A stretch of DNA of 64,000 nucleotides from Gaetbulibacter_B jejuensis (GCF_039524015.1 NZ_BAAAGF010000001.1:434001-498000); one strand, 5' to 3'. Shown: positions 8,336 to 17,752, counted from the first letter of the stretch. Program-made: numbers and translations. Notes: generated by a model from the sequence alone, not told the origin.

Positions 8336-9837
8336 TGTTTTCAATAAAATCTGCACTTGCTAAACCGTTTGCCAAAAGAGTAAAAAAGTCGATATTAAAA
8401 TGGGCTAATAACCCTATTGAAACACAAGAAAAAGTGTTTCAAGAACTAATAAGTACTGCAGCAGCTACGCAATTTGGTAAAGACCATAATTTTGTTGGAA
8501 TTAATAACCATAACGATTTTGTAAAAGCGGTTCCTGTAAGAGATTATGAAGACCTAAAGCCTTATGTAGAACGAGTTGTTGCTGGCGAAGAAGATATACT
8601 TTGGAAAGGGAAACCAATTTATTTTGCTAAAACCTCAGGTACAACATCAGGCGCAAAGTATATTCCATTAACAAAAGAAAGCATGCCAACTCATGTTGAA
8701 GCTGCTAGAAACGCTATTTTAATGTACATAGCCGAAACAGGAAACAGTAAGTTTGTTGATGGAAAAATGATTTTTCTTCAAGGAAGTCCAATTTTGGAGA
8801 AGAAAAACGGCATAGAGCTAGGACGACTTTCAGGAATTGTAGCACATTATGTGCCTAATTATCTTCAAAAAAACAGAATGCCATCATGGGAAACCAATTG
8901 CATTGAAGATTGGGAAACTAAGGTAAATGCTATTGTTGACGAAACTTTGCCAGAAAACATGACGGTTATTTCTGGTATTCCGTCTTGGGTTCAAATGTAT
9001 TTTGAAAAGATTAAAGAAAAAACCAATAAAAACGTTGGAGATGTCTTTAAAAACTTCAGCTTATTCATTTTTGGAGGTGTAAACTACGAACCTTATAAAG
9101 CTAAATTTGAAAGTCTTATTGGCAGAAAGGTTGACAGTATTGAACTATATCCAGCAAGTGAAGGTTTTTTTGCTTTTCAAGATAAACAAAACGAAAAAGG
9201 AATGCTACTGCAATTAAACTCAGGAATTTTTTATGAGTTTATTAAAGCTGATGAGTTTTTTGAAGAGAGTCCCAAACGAATTACGATTAAAGATGTTGAG
9301 GTTGGTGTAAATTATGTTATGATTATCTCCACCAATGCAGGCTTATGGGCTTATAATATAGGAGATACAGTTGAGTTCACTTCAATAAAACCGTATCGTG
9401 TAATTGTATCTGGAAGAATAAAACATTTTATTTCTGCTTTTGGAGAACATGTCATTGGTAAAGAGGTTGAACAAGCATTACAAGAAGCTGTTGAAGGGTC
9501 CAATATTCAGGTTACAGAATTTACAGTTGCACCTCAAATTAACCCAACTGAAGGACTACCATATCACGAGTGGTTTATAGAGTTTGAAAACGAGCCTGAA
9601 AACCTTCTTGAATTAGAAGAAAAGATTGATAAATCATTACAAAAACAGAACAGTTATTATTTTGATTTAATCGAAGGAAAAGTGCTTAGACCGTTAAAAA
9701 TCACTCTAATAAAAAAAGATGGGTTTAAAAACTACATGAAAAGCATAGGAAAATTAGGCGGTCAAAACAAATTGCCTAGACTTTCAAACGGAAGAGATAT
9801 TGCTACTAGTTTAATAAAGCTTAATTTAACTAAATAA
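8335..9837 (+). CDS. GH3 auxin-responsive promoter family protein (acyl-adenylate-forming)
   Basis: A 500-residue member of the GH3 family, part of the ANL adenylating superfamily. The ATP-binding loop reads KTSGTTSGAKYIP (about residues 98-111); later motifs include FGGVNYEPY, YPASEGFFAFQ and the hinge region YNIGDTVEF. Plant GH3 enzymes join amino acids to acyl acids; the bacterial members are widespread in Bacteroidota and their substrate is not known to me. Coupling to an M23 peptidase gene hints at an envelope role but is only context. Confidence 0.9.
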   Translation: MFSIKSALAKPFAKRVKKSILKWANNPIETQEKVFQELISTAAATQFGKDHNFVGINNHNDFVKAVPVRDYEDLKPYVERVVAGEEDILWKGKPIYFAKTSGTTSGAKYIPLTKESMPTHVEAARNAILMYIAETGNSKFVDGKMIFLQGSPILEKKNGIELGRLSGIVAHYVPNYLQKNRMPSWETNCIEDWETKVNAIVDETLPENMTVISGIPSWVQMYFEKIKEKTNKNVGDVFKNFSLFIFGGVNYEPYKAKFESLIGRKVDSIELYPASEGFFAFQDKQNEKGMLLQLNSGIFYEFIKADEFFEESPKRITIKDVEVGVNYVMIISTNAGLWAYNIGDTVEFTSIKPYRVIVSGRIKHFISAFGEHVIGKEVEQALQEAVEGSNIQVTEFTVAPQINPTEGLPYHEWFIEFENEPENLLELEEKIDKSLQKQNSYYFDLIEGKVLRPLKITLIKKDGFKNYMKSIGKLGGQNKLPRLSNGRDIATSLIKLNLTK

Positions 9838-9843
9838 TAGTGT

Positions 9844-9851
9844 TATATTTG
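9844..9851 (+). promoter_or_regulatory. -7 box before the DUF6909 gene
   Basis: TATATTTG, a perfect TAnnTTTG match, 17 bases upstream of the ATG at 9869. It suggests that a new transcription unit starts here, and it may be the head promoter of the polysaccharide locus. No clear -33 element. Confidence 0.5.
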
Positions 9852-9868
9852 CTCGCCAAATAGTTAGT

Positions 9869-11563
9869 ATGAACAAAAGTAAACGCCATGACAGAACGAG
9901 AGCTCAAGAAAGCTCGAATGCTATAGAAAGGATGTACATTACCATGAGGCATCTCTTTAATAGAGGATTTTATAAGCCTATGGGAGTTTCTGGTGAAACA
10001 CTTCGAGAGTCGTTATTGCTACTTAGACCAGAAATTTACGGTTCTATTTCAGAAGAAAAAGCAGAGCTTGAAGGACTTCTGTATGTAATTGATAGATTAC
10101 CTCAAGGTATTGAAGAATGTACGTTTATCAACTTAACAAGCGATGAAGGTTATGCAAACTCGCATTTCAAACCCATAATTCCTCCAAAACGAAGAAGAAA
10201 TTGCTACAGGATTGATGATGAGCAGATGAATATTGAAATCACTAGAGGTCGTTCAGAGATTTACGATATTCTTACACATCTTACATTTCTTTTTGTAGAG
10301 TCTCACAAAATAAGCAACCGTGTTTTAATAGACGAACAAGGAACAACAACAAGAGATTGGATAAAGCTTGAAAAAGCAGTTTTAAAAAGTAGTAAGTTAG
10401 ATCAAAAAGAACGAGAAATAGCTGTAACTCATACGGCAAATATTTTAGGCAGAACGTTTAACGAGCTAATGTCTATCTACGATAGTTTTTCTATAACTAC
10501 ACAACCAGAACGATTTTTACATATAGTATACTGGTTGGGTAAGCTAGCAATAGAAGAGACAGTTAATAATAACAAACGAACTGTAACTTTTAGTCCTGTT
10601 TTAAGAGAAAGATTAGGACATCATATTCATGGAGAAATTTGGGCTGATAACATAAAAAATGTATTAAAGAGCAACAATTTACTAGATCGCGAGATTCATG
10701 TTATTAGTGCTAATATGCACAGTGTTATGAACTCTCTATTTATGCCTCAAGCGTTAAAAACGTTTGCAGCTAAGAAAGACATTTTTGATGTATACCAAGC
10801 TTTAAGTCAAAAAGAGAATAAGGCATTACGCAATAAAGTAGAAAAAGTTGCGTTGCAGAATGGAATGATTTACATTCCAGATAACTCAGGAGCTAATATT
10901 GATGTGCAAATTTTTGACACCTCTAAGATTGATTTCTCAAATCTAGACATAGATGTGGATAAAGAAAAAGTATCTAAGACTAGCGAATTGCCTGTTATAA
11001 TTGTAATGGATTATGCATTTGGAGAACAAGCTTACGAAACTATGGATGAGCTTTTAAAACCTTTAAAAGTAGGAGCAACAAACACACACCTTAATGTAGC
11101 TTCAATATCTTTAATGGGTAAAGCAGGAATTTTAGAAGGAAAAAAAGGAGATATAATGATACCTTCTGCGCATATTTTTGAAGGTACAGCAGATAACTAC
11201 CCTTTTAAAAATGAATTAAGTAAGGCCGAATTAGAAGGTAATGATATAGATGTTTATGAAGGATCTATGATTACGGTCTTAGGAACATCTTTACAAAACA
11301 AAGAGATACTAAAGTTTTTCTTTAATTCTACATGGAATGTAATAGGCTTAGAAATGGAAGGAGCTCACTACCAAAAGGCTATCCAAGCAGCTTCAAAAGT
11401 TAGAGGAAATATAGGACCTAATGTTAAAGTAAGGTACGCTTATTATGCTAGTGATAATCCTTTAGAAACAGGGAGTACATTAGCTTCAGGTGGGTTAGGA
11501 ACCTCAGGAGTTAAACCAACATACTTAATCACAAGACAAATTATTAAACAAATATTTAATTAA
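9869..11563 (+). CDS. DUF6909-like protein with nucleoside-phosphorylase-like C-terminus
   Basis: A 564-residue soluble protein with no signal peptide or membrane segment. I believe it belongs to DUF6909, a Bacteroidota family of unknown function. The N-terminal half is mostly helical by eye. The C-terminal third has short pieces that resemble the nucleoside phosphorylase/nucleosidase fold: SLMGKAGILEGKKGDIMIPS, GSMITVLGTS, IGLEMEGAHYQKA (compare the EMEGA motif) and YYASDNP. It starts a run of co-directional genes leading into a Wzz-like gene 12 bases downstream. Family name is from memory; enzymatic function is an inference only. Confidence 0.7.
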   Translation: MNKSKRHDRTRAQESSNAIERMYITMRHLFNRGFYKPMGVSGETLRESLLLLRPEIYGSISEEKAELEGLLYVIDRLPQGIEECTFINLTSDEGYANSHFKPIIPPKRRRNCYRIDDEQMNIEITRGRSEIYDILTHLTFLFVESHKISNRVLIDEQGTTTRDWIKLEKAVLKSSKLDQKEREIAVTHTANILGRTFNELMSIYDSFSITTQPERFLHIVYWLGKLAIEETVNNNKRTVTFSPVLRERLGHHIHGEIWADNIKNVLKSNNLLDREIHVISANMHSVMNSLFMPQALKTFAAKKDIFDVYQALSQKENKALRNKVEKVALQNGMIYIPDNSGANIDVQIFDTSKIDFSNLDIDVDKEKVSKTSELPVIIVMDYAFGEQAYETMDELLKPLKVGATNTHLNVASISLMGKAGILEGKKGDIMIPSAHIFEGTADNYPFKNELSKAELEGNDIDVYEGSMITVLGTSLQNKEILKFFFNSTWNVIGLEMEGAHYQKAIQAASKVRGNIGPNVKVRYAYYASDNPLETGSTLASGGLGTSGVKPTYLITRQIIKQIFN

Positions 11564-11575
11564 TCATATCATCAA

Positions 11576-12628
11576 ATGAGTAAAAATTTACCAGAGCATA
11601 CACCTTCTGAAGAAATAGATTTAATTCAAATCTTTAATATGATTGGAGGACTTTTTAGTAGGCTGTATAACTTTATAAAGTCAATTTTTAAGTCAATTTT
11701 TTCTATTTTTATTTACGCCCTTCGAGCTATAATAGTTAACTTTAAAATTATAGCAATTGTTGTAGTAATTTCAGGAGTTATTGGATTTGCATTAGAAAAA
11801 ACAAGACCTGATGTTTATACGTCTCAGATGTTAGTTAAACCCTATTTTGACTCTAAATTTCAGTTAGTAACCAATATAAATTATTATAATGCACTTATTG
11901 GAGAGCGTGATCATAAGCAACTAACTGAAATATTTGGTATAAAAGGTGAAGATGCTGAAAAATTAATAAAATTTGAAATTCACCCAGGGCCTGAAAACGA
12001 AAACGACCAAATAAAACAATACGATACCTTTTTAAAAGGACTAGATAGTATTAGAGCTCAAGAAGTAGAGTTTGAGGAGTTTTTAGAGAATAGAAGTATT
12101 TATTCAGGAGATATATTTGAAATTAATGTTCAGTCATTTAAAAAGGATATTTTCAGGTCATTAGAAGATGGACTAAACTCAACTTTTACCAACACATACT
12201 CAATCAAGAAGATGGAAAAGAGAGATTCTTTGATTGCTATTAAGAAGCAAAGAATTTTGTCGTCTATTAGGGTTGTTGATTCATTAAAACAGGTATATGT
12301 GAATGTAATGGAAGAAGAGTCAAAATCCAAAGATGGCTCTTATACTACTAGAGATGGATTGTCATTCATTCAAGAGAAAACAAACACAAGAGAGTATGAT
12401 CTTCTTCAAGAAGAAATAAAATTAAGAAGGGAATTAAGTGAATTAGAGTCACAAAAGGTTGAAGAGGATGTCTTTTTTGATACTTTATCTAGTTTCCAAG
12501 ACGTTGGAGCAAAATATACAACAATTTGGGAGAGATATTCTTTGATTTTTCCTCTATTGGCTTTTTTGGTAATGTGTATAATTTATCAATCTGTTAAAAT
12601 CATTAAATATGTCAATTCTTATGAGTGA
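11576..12628 (+). CDS. Wzz-like polysaccharide chain-length determinant
   Basis: A 350-residue protein with an amphipathic N-terminus, a membrane helix around residues 52-73, a long charged helical periplasmic domain, and a second membrane helix near 322-342. This topology and the PDVYTSQMLVKPYF stretch after the first helix are those of Wzz/PCP proteins, which set polymer length in Wzx/Wzy pathways. There is no C-terminal tyrosine-kinase domain. The end overlaps the start of rfbB by eight bases (ATGAGTGA), supporting one operon. The sequence is divergent, so the call rests on topology and context. Confidence 0.72.
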   Translation: MSKNLPEHTPSEEIDLIQIFNMIGGLFSRLYNFIKSIFKSIFSIFIYALRAIIVNFKIIAIVVVISGVIGFALEKTRPDVYTSQMLVKPYFDSKFQLVTNINYYNALIGERDHKQLTEIFGIKGEDAEKLIKFEIHPGPENENDQIKQYDTFLKGLDSIRAQEVEFEEFLENRSIYSGDIFEINVQSFKKDIFRSLEDGLNSTFTNTYSIKKMEKRDSLIAIKKQRILSSIRVVDSLKQVYVNVMEEESKSKDGSYTTRDGLSFIQEKTNTREYDLLQEEIKLRRELSELESQKVEEDVFFDTLSSFQDVGAKYTTIWERYSLIFPLLAFLVMCIIYQSVKIIKYVNSYE

Positions 12629-13673
12629 TAAAAGTATATTAATTACAGGAGGTGCTGGTTTTATAGGCTCACATGTTGTTAGGTTGTTTGTAAACAAGTA
12701 TCCTAATTACAATATTTTTAATTTAGATAGTTTAACCTACGCAGGCAATCTAGAGAATTTGAAGGATGTAGAGCATAAAGAGAATTATCACTTTATTAAG
12801 GCCGATATCAATGATGAAGAAACAATTGATAGTCTTTTTCAAGAACATCAATTTGATAGTGTTATACATTTAGCTGCGGAATCTCATGTAGATAGATCTA
12901 TTAAAGATCCTTTAGCATTTGTGAAAACAAATATTATTGGCACCATCAATCTTTTAAATGCCTTTAAAAAGTTGTGGAATGATGATTTTGAAGGTAAAAG
13001 ATTTTATCATGTAAGTACAGATGAGGTTTATGGAACTTTAGGAGAATCAGGGTTATTTACAGAAACAACATCTTATTCCCCAAACTCACCATATTCAGCA
13101 TCTAAAGCAAGTTCAGACCATTTTGTTAGGGCGTATGGGGAAACTTATAATTTGCCTTATGTAATCACGAATTGTTCTAATAATTACGGACAAAATCAAT
13201 TTCCAGAAAAGCTTATTCCTCTTTTTATAAATAATATAATTAATAACAAACCATTACCTGTTTATGGCGATGGTAATTACACAAGAGATTGGTTGTATGT
13301 TGTTGATCATGCTATAGCTATTGACTTAGTTTTTCATGAGGGAAAAAATGAGGAGACATATAACATTGGAGGCTTTAATGAGTGGAAGAACATAGACCTT
13401 GTAAAATTACTGTGTAAACAAATGGATGAAAAACTTGGGAGAGAAAAAGGCACTTCTGAGAAACTTATAACTTATGTAAAAGATAGACCAGGGCACGATT
13501 TAAGATACGCTATAGACGCTAATAAAATAAATAAAGAACTTGGTTGGAAACCATCCGTTACATTTGAACAAGGATTGTCAATTACAATCGATTGGTATTT
13601 AGGCAATCAAGAATGGTTAAACCGTGTTACGACTGGAGAATATCAATCATATTATAAAAAACAATATCAATGA
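12621..13673 (+). CDS. rfbB: dTDP-glucose 4,6-dehydratase
   Basis: Second step of dTDP-L-rhamnose synthesis. The N-terminal Rossmann motif GGAGFIGSH, the active-site STDEVYG and the YSASKAS (YxxxK) triad are present over 350 residues. I choose the ATG giving MSDKSILITGG, as in homologues; another in-frame ATG lies 12 bases upstream. The stop overlaps the next start (ATGA), as do the following rfb genes, so rfbB-A-C-D form a tightly coupled cassette. Confidence 0.96.
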   Translation: MSDKSILITGGAGFIGSHVVRLFVNKYPNYNIFNLDSLTYAGNLENLKDVEHKENYHFIKADINDEETIDSLFQEHQFDSVIHLAAESHVDRSIKDPLAFVKTNIIGTINLLNAFKKLWNDDFEGKRFYHVSTDEVYGTLGESGLFTETTSYSPNSPYSASKASSDHFVRAYGETYNLPYVITNCSNNYGQNQFPEKLIPLFINNIINNKPLPVYGDGNYTRDWLYVVDHAIAIDLVFHEGKNEETYNIGGFNEWKNIDLVKLLCKQMDEKLGREKGTSEKLITYVKDRPGHDLRYAIDANKINKELGWKPSVTFEQGLSITIDWYLGNQEWLNRVTTGEYQSYYKKQYQ

Positions 13674-14539
13674 AAGGAATTATACTAGCCGGAGGTTCTG
13701 GTACTAGATTACACCCTTTAACACTATCTGTAAGCAAACAATTAATGCCTGTATACGATAAGCCAATGATTTATTATCCATTGTCTACTTTAATGTACTC
13801 TGGCATTAATGAAATTTTAATAATTTCAACACCTAAGGATTTACCGCTTTTTAAAGATTTATTAGGTGACGGTAAAAAGTATGGCTGTACTTTTGAATAT
13901 GCTGTGCAAGAGTCGCCAAATGGCCTTGCAGAAGCTTTTATTATTGGTGAAAAATTTATTGGCAATGACAAAGTTGCCTTAATTTTAGGTGATAATATAT
14001 TTTATGGAACAGGTCTCTCAAAACTTCTACAAAGCAACAATAATCCTGATGGAGGTATTATTTACGCTTATAGGGTTCATGACCCAGAGCGTTATGGCGT
14101 TGTTGAATTTGATGAAAATGGACAAGCAATATCTATAGAGGAGAAACCAAAAAAACCGAAATCCAATTTTGCTGTTCCAGGAATTTATTTTTATGACAAT
14201 GAAGTCGTAAATATTGCTAAAAACATTCAACCTAGTAGCCGTGGGGAACTAGAGATTACTGATGTTAATAAAGAATACCTTAAAAGAAATAAATTAAGTG
14301 TTAGTATTTTAGACAGAGGCACAGCGTGGTTAGACACAGGAACTTTTGAATCCTTAATGCAGGCATCGCAATTTGTTGAAGTAATAGAAAATAGACAGGG
14401 TTTAAAAATTGGCTCTATTGAAGCAGCAGCTTACGAAATGGGATATATTACAGAAGAAAAGTTTAAAGCTTTAGCGAAACCACTAATGAAGAGTGGTTAT
14501 GGAAAAAATCTATTAGGCTTAATAAAAAACAAAAAATGA
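13670..14539 (+). CDS. rfbA: Glucose-1-phosphate thymidylyltransferase
   Basis: First step of dTDP-L-rhamnose synthesis, joining dTTP and glucose-1-phosphate. The 289-residue protein has the signature GGSGTRLHPLT at its N-terminus, QLMPVYDKPMIYYPLS, LGDNIFYG and AWLDTGT. Length and motifs are normal. It overlaps rfbB and rfbC by four bases each. Confidence 0.97.
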   Translation: MKGIILAGGSGTRLHPLTLSVSKQLMPVYDKPMIYYPLSTLMYSGINEILIISTPKDLPLFKDLLGDGKKYGCTFEYAVQESPNGLAEAFIIGEKFIGNDKVALILGDNIFYGTGLSKLLQSNNNPDGGIIYAYRVHDPERYGVVEFDENGQAISIEEKPKKPKSNFAVPGIYFYDNEVVNIAKNIQPSSRGELEITDVNKEYLKRNKLSVSILDRGTAWLDTGTFESLMQASQFVEVIENRQGLKIGSIEAAAYEMGYITEEKFKALAKPLMKSGYGKNLLGLIKNKK

Positions 14540-15081
14540 TAGCAACTAAAACAAAACTTAAAGATTGCTTTATTATTGAGCCTCGCGTTTTTCAAGACGA
14601 TAGAGGATATTTTTTTGAAAGTTTTAATCAAGAAGCATTTAATAAGTTAATAGGAAAGTCTGTTAATTTTGTGCAAGACAACGAGTCTTTTTCGTCAAGA
14701 GGTGTAATAAGAGGGCTTCACTTTCAAAAAGGAGAGTTTGCTCAAGCTAAACTTGTTCGAGTTGTAAAAGGAGCTGTATTGGATGTTGCAGTAGACATAA
14801 GGAAAGAATCCCCAACATTTGGTCAACATATTTCAGTAGAACTTACAGAAAAAAACAAAAAGCAACTCTTTGTTCCAAGAGGCTTTGCCCATGGTTTTTC
14901 AGTGCTTAGTGAAACGGCAATCTTTTCATATAAATGCGACAACTTTTATAATAAAGAGTCTGAAGCTGGTATTCTATATAATGATCCCTCATTAAATATT
15001 GACTGGAAAATAAAACTAGAAGAAGCGCAATTGTCTGATAAGGACATAATTTTACCAACTATAGAAGCATATTTTAAATGA
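14536..15081 (+). CDS. rfbC: dTDP-4-dehydrorhamnose 3,5-epimerase
   Basis: A 181-residue cupin-type epimerase, third step of dTDP-rhamnose synthesis. Motifs include DDRGYFFESFN, FVQDNESFSSRGVIRGLHFQ (with the catalytic His) and PRGFAHGFSVLSE. Overlapping ATGA junctions on both sides place it in the rfb cassette. Confidence 0.96.
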   Translation: MIATKTKLKDCFIIEPRVFQDDRGYFFESFNQEAFNKLIGKSVNFVQDNESFSSRGVIRGLHFQKGEFAQAKLVRVVKGAVLDVAVDIRKESPTFGQHISVELTEKNKKQLFVPRGFAHGFSVLSETAIFSYKCDNFYNKESEAGILYNDPSLNIDWKIKLEEAQLSDKDIILPTIEAYFK

Positions 15082-15935
15082 TTCCTAAAATACTAGTTAC
15101 TGGAAGTGGTGGACAATTGGGAAAGTGTATTAAAGACCTAGATGAAGGTTTGTTAAATATTCAATATGTAAACTCCTCGGAACTTGACATAACAAACAAG
15201 AGGCAAGTTGAATGTTTCTTCGAAAAAAACAAGTTTGATTGGTGTATTAACTGTGCGGCTTATACAGCAGTTGATAAAGCAGAATCCGATTACGAGACAG
15301 CTTTTAAGGTTAATGTTCAAGGAGCAAAAAACTTAGCAGAATCTTGTAAGGAATATAGAGTAAAGTTGGTACATGTTTCAACTGATTTTGTTTTTGATGG
15401 AGCATCCAACAAGCCTTATAAAGAGGTTGATGACACAAACCCTATTGGAGCATATGGAGATACCAAATTAGATGGAGAAAATGAAATTGCTAAAATTTTA
15501 AATGAGCACTTTATAATAAGAACCTCTTGGTTATATTCAGAACACGGAAATAATTTTTTAAAAACAATGCTTAGGCTTTCTAGAGATAGAGATCAACTAG
15601 GTGTTGTAGGCGACCAAATAGGCACACCAACCTATGCTAAAGATTTAGCTAAAGCAATTTTACACATTATTGAAAATGATCTTTCCGATTATGGGATTTA
15701 CCACTATAGTAATAATGGGGTTGCTAGTTGGTATGATTTTGCAAAAGCCATTTTTGATATTACTAACTCAAGCATTCAGTTAAATAATATTACTACTGCT
15801 CAATTCCCTACACCGGCAAAACGACCTCACTTTAGTGTTTTAGATAAAACAAAAACAGAAATAACATTTAAACTAGAAATACCTTATTGGAGAGATAGTT
15901 TAATAGCTGCAATACAAAATATAAAAAATGAATAA
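15078..15935 (+). CDS. rfbD: dTDP-4-dehydrorhamnose reductase
   Basis: Last step of dTDP-L-rhamnose synthesis, NAD(P)H dependent. The 285-residue SDR protein has GSGGQLGK near the N-terminus, NCAAYTAVDKAE, STDFVFDG and YGDTKLDGE with the Tyr/Lys pair. It overlaps cysQ by eight bases, joining the rhamnose cassette to the sulfate-activation genes. Confidence 0.96.
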   Translation: MIPKILVTGSGGQLGKCIKDLDEGLLNIQYVNSSELDITNKRQVECFFEKNKFDWCINCAAYTAVDKAESDYETAFKVNVQGAKNLAESCKEYRVKLVHVSTDFVFDGASNKPYKEVDDTNPIGAYGDTKLDGENEIAKILNEHFIIRTSWLYSEHGNNFLKTMLRLSRDRDQLGVVGDQIGTPTYAKDLAKAILHIIENDLSDYGIYHYSNNGVASWYDFAKAIFDITNSSIQLNNITTAQFPTPAKRPHFSVLDKTKTEITFKLEIPYWRDSLIAAIQNIKNE

Positions 15936-16722
15936 ACAGTTACAAACAGCTATAAAAGCATCATTAGAAGCAGGAAAAGTAATCATGCAAGTATATGATA
16001 CAGCTTTTGATGTAGAAATAAAAGACGACAAATCACCTTTAACAGAGGCAGATAAGAAAGCTAATGATGTCATTAATTCGTACCTGATTCCTACGGGAAT
16101 TCCAATAATTTCAGAAGAGAACAAACAAACAGATTATGCTGTTAGAAAAACTTGGGAAACGTGCTGGGTTGTAGATCCAGTAGATGGCACTAAAGAGTTT
16201 ATAAAACGTAACGGGGAATTTACTGTTAACATAGCGTTAGTAACCAACGGAAAACCTGTTTTAGGAGTTATTTACGTGCCTGCAGTAAAAACCATCTATT
16301 TTGCTAATGTAAAAAACAACGAAGCCTTTAAGGTAGATTTAGAGTCTCATGATGCTGCTGTTGAAACGATATTAGAATTAGCCCAACCATTACAACCAAA
16401 GAATAACAATTCGGATAAAGTTGAGGTTGTTGGTAGTCGTTCGCACATGAACCAAGACACGATGGATTTTGTAGAAAGCTTGAAAGCAGATGGTAAAGAG
16501 GTTGAGATTGTATCAAAAGGAAGCTCCTTAAAGTTTTGTTTGGTAGCCGAAGGAAATGCCGATGTATATCCACGATATGCACCAACAATGGAATGGGATA
16601 CTGCTGCAGGACAAGCCATTTGTAACGCTGTTGGGTTACAGGTTATTTCTAAAGAAACAAATAAACCATTAGCATACAATAAAGAAAACCTATTAAACAG
16701 CTACTTTTTAGTCAGTAAGTAA
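15928..16722 (+). CDS. cysQ: 3'(2'),5'-bisphosphate nucleotidase (CysQ)
   Basis: A 264-residue member of the inositol-phosphatase superfamily that converts 3'-phosphoadenosine 5'-phosphate (PAP) to AMP. Metal-binding motifs are clear: SEENK (Glu ligand), WVVDPVDGTKEFIKRNGEFT and the C-terminal EWDTAAGQAI. PAP is the by-product of sulfotransferases and inhibits them, so its placement directly before the sulfate-activation genes and upstream of two sulfotransferases fits a PAPS-using pathway. The next gene starts at the base after its stop codon. Confidence 0.94.
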   Translation: MNKQLQTAIKASLEAGKVIMQVYDTAFDVEIKDDKSPLTEADKKANDVINSYLIPTGIPIISEENKQTDYAVRKTWETCWVVDPVDGTKEFIKRNGEFTVNIALVTNGKPVLGVIYVPAVKTIYFANVKNNEAFKVDLESHDAAVETILELAQPLQPKNNNSDKVEVVGSRSHMNQDTMDFVESLKADGKEVEIVSKGSSLKFCLVAEGNADVYPRYAPTMEWDTAAGQAICNAVGLQVISKETNKPLAYNKENLLNSYFLVSK

Positions 16723-17151
16723 ATGGCAGACGTTTCTTACAAAAGACATATTGCCAAAACCATTACATGGAGAGTTGTTGGAACAATAGATACAATAATT
16801 CTCTCTTGGATAGTTACTGGAGACCCTTTGGCAGGTCTTAAAATAGGATTCGCAGAAGTCACAACAAAATCAGTATTATACTACTTACACGAACGTGTTT
16901 GGTACAAAATTAATTTATCGAAGGATGGTGTTCTTCTTGAAAGTAGAAAACGACATATTGCCAAAACCATTACGTGGAGGTTTATAGGAACAATAGATAC
17001 TATGACGTTAGCTTGGATTATTTCGGGTAATCCACTTGCTGCTTTACAAATAGGCTTCGCTGAAGTGATTACTAAAATGATATTGTATTATTTACATGAG
17101 CGTGTTTGGTATAAAATAAACTTTGGTTTAAGTAAAAGAAAAAAAGAATAA
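16723..17151 (+). CDS. Tandem DUF2061 membrane protein
   Basis: A 142-residue protein made of two near-identical DUF2061 units (about residues 7-66 and 76-135), each beginning KRHIAKTITWR and ending YYLHERVWYKIN. Each unit has about two membrane-compatible stretches, giving perhaps four in all. The two halves are also clearly alike at the DNA level, which suggests a fairly recent internal duplication. It sits with no gap after cysQ and one base before cysC. DUF2061 genes are often found beside cysC/cysN; the function is not established, and a role in sulfate or PAPS supply is inference. Confidence 0.88.
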   Translation: MADVSYKRHIAKTITWRVVGTIDTIILSWIVTGDPLAGLKIGFAEVTTKSVLYYLHERVWYKINLSKDGVLLESRKRHIAKTITWRFIGTIDTMTLAWIISGNPLAALQIGFAEVITKMILYYLHERVWYKINFGLSKRKKE

Positions 17152-17152
17152 G

Positions 17153-17752
17153 ATGAAAGAGAACATTATTCCCCATGATTATCAAATATCCATAGAAGAT
17201 AGACGAAAGCAAAATGGACACAATTCTTTTTTATTATGGTTTACAGGATTATCAGGATCAGGTAAGTCTACCATCGCTAATGTGGTTGAACAGAAATTGC
17301 ATCAGAACGGTATTAAAACCTTTACGCTAGATGGTGACAACATCAGAAAAGGAATTAATAAAGACTTAACCTTTGCTCCAGAAGATAGAACTGAAAATAT
17401 CCGTAGAATTGCAGAAGTGGCCAATTTAATGGTTGATGCTGGTTTAGTGACACTTGCAGCTTTTGTATCACCTTACAAAAAAGATAGAGAGAACATTAGA
17501 AGTATCGTTAAAGATGTTAACTTTGTCGAAATATTTGTTAATACCAGCGTTGAAGAATGTGAAAGACGTGATGTAAAAGGGCTTTATAAAAAAGCTCGAG
17601 CTGGAGAAATAAAAAACATGACAGGAATTTCAGCGCCTTATGAAGCGCCAGAAAACCCTGATATTGAAATAAAAACAGAAAACGAATCAGTTGAAGCAGC
17701 TACGCAACGAATTGTAGATTACATAACACCAAAATTGTCAAAGCAACAATGA
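17153..17752 (+). CDS. cysC: Adenylylsulfate kinase
   Basis: A 199-residue APS kinase that phosphorylates APS to PAPS, the universal sulfate donor. The P-loop GLSGSGKST (about 31-39), DGDNIRKGINKDL, FVSPYKKDRE and the NMTGISAPYEAPENP segment are intact. It is a stand-alone protein, not fused to CysN. Its stop overlaps the cysD start by four bases. Confidence 0.97.
   Translation: MKENIIPHDYQISIEDRRKQNGHNSFLLWFTGLSGSGKSTIANVVEQKLHQNGIKTFTLDGDNIRKGINKDLTFAPEDRTENIRRIAEVANLMVDAGLVTLAAFVSPYKKDRENIRSIVKDVNFVEIFVNTSVEECERRDVKGLYKKARAGEIKNMTGISAPYEAPENPDIEIKTENESVEAATQRIVDYITPKLSKQQ

Noticed and set aside
16347..16679. Open frame of 110 codons on the minus strand within cysQ
   Set aside because: It lies fully inside a well-supported gene and shows no motifs or start signal.
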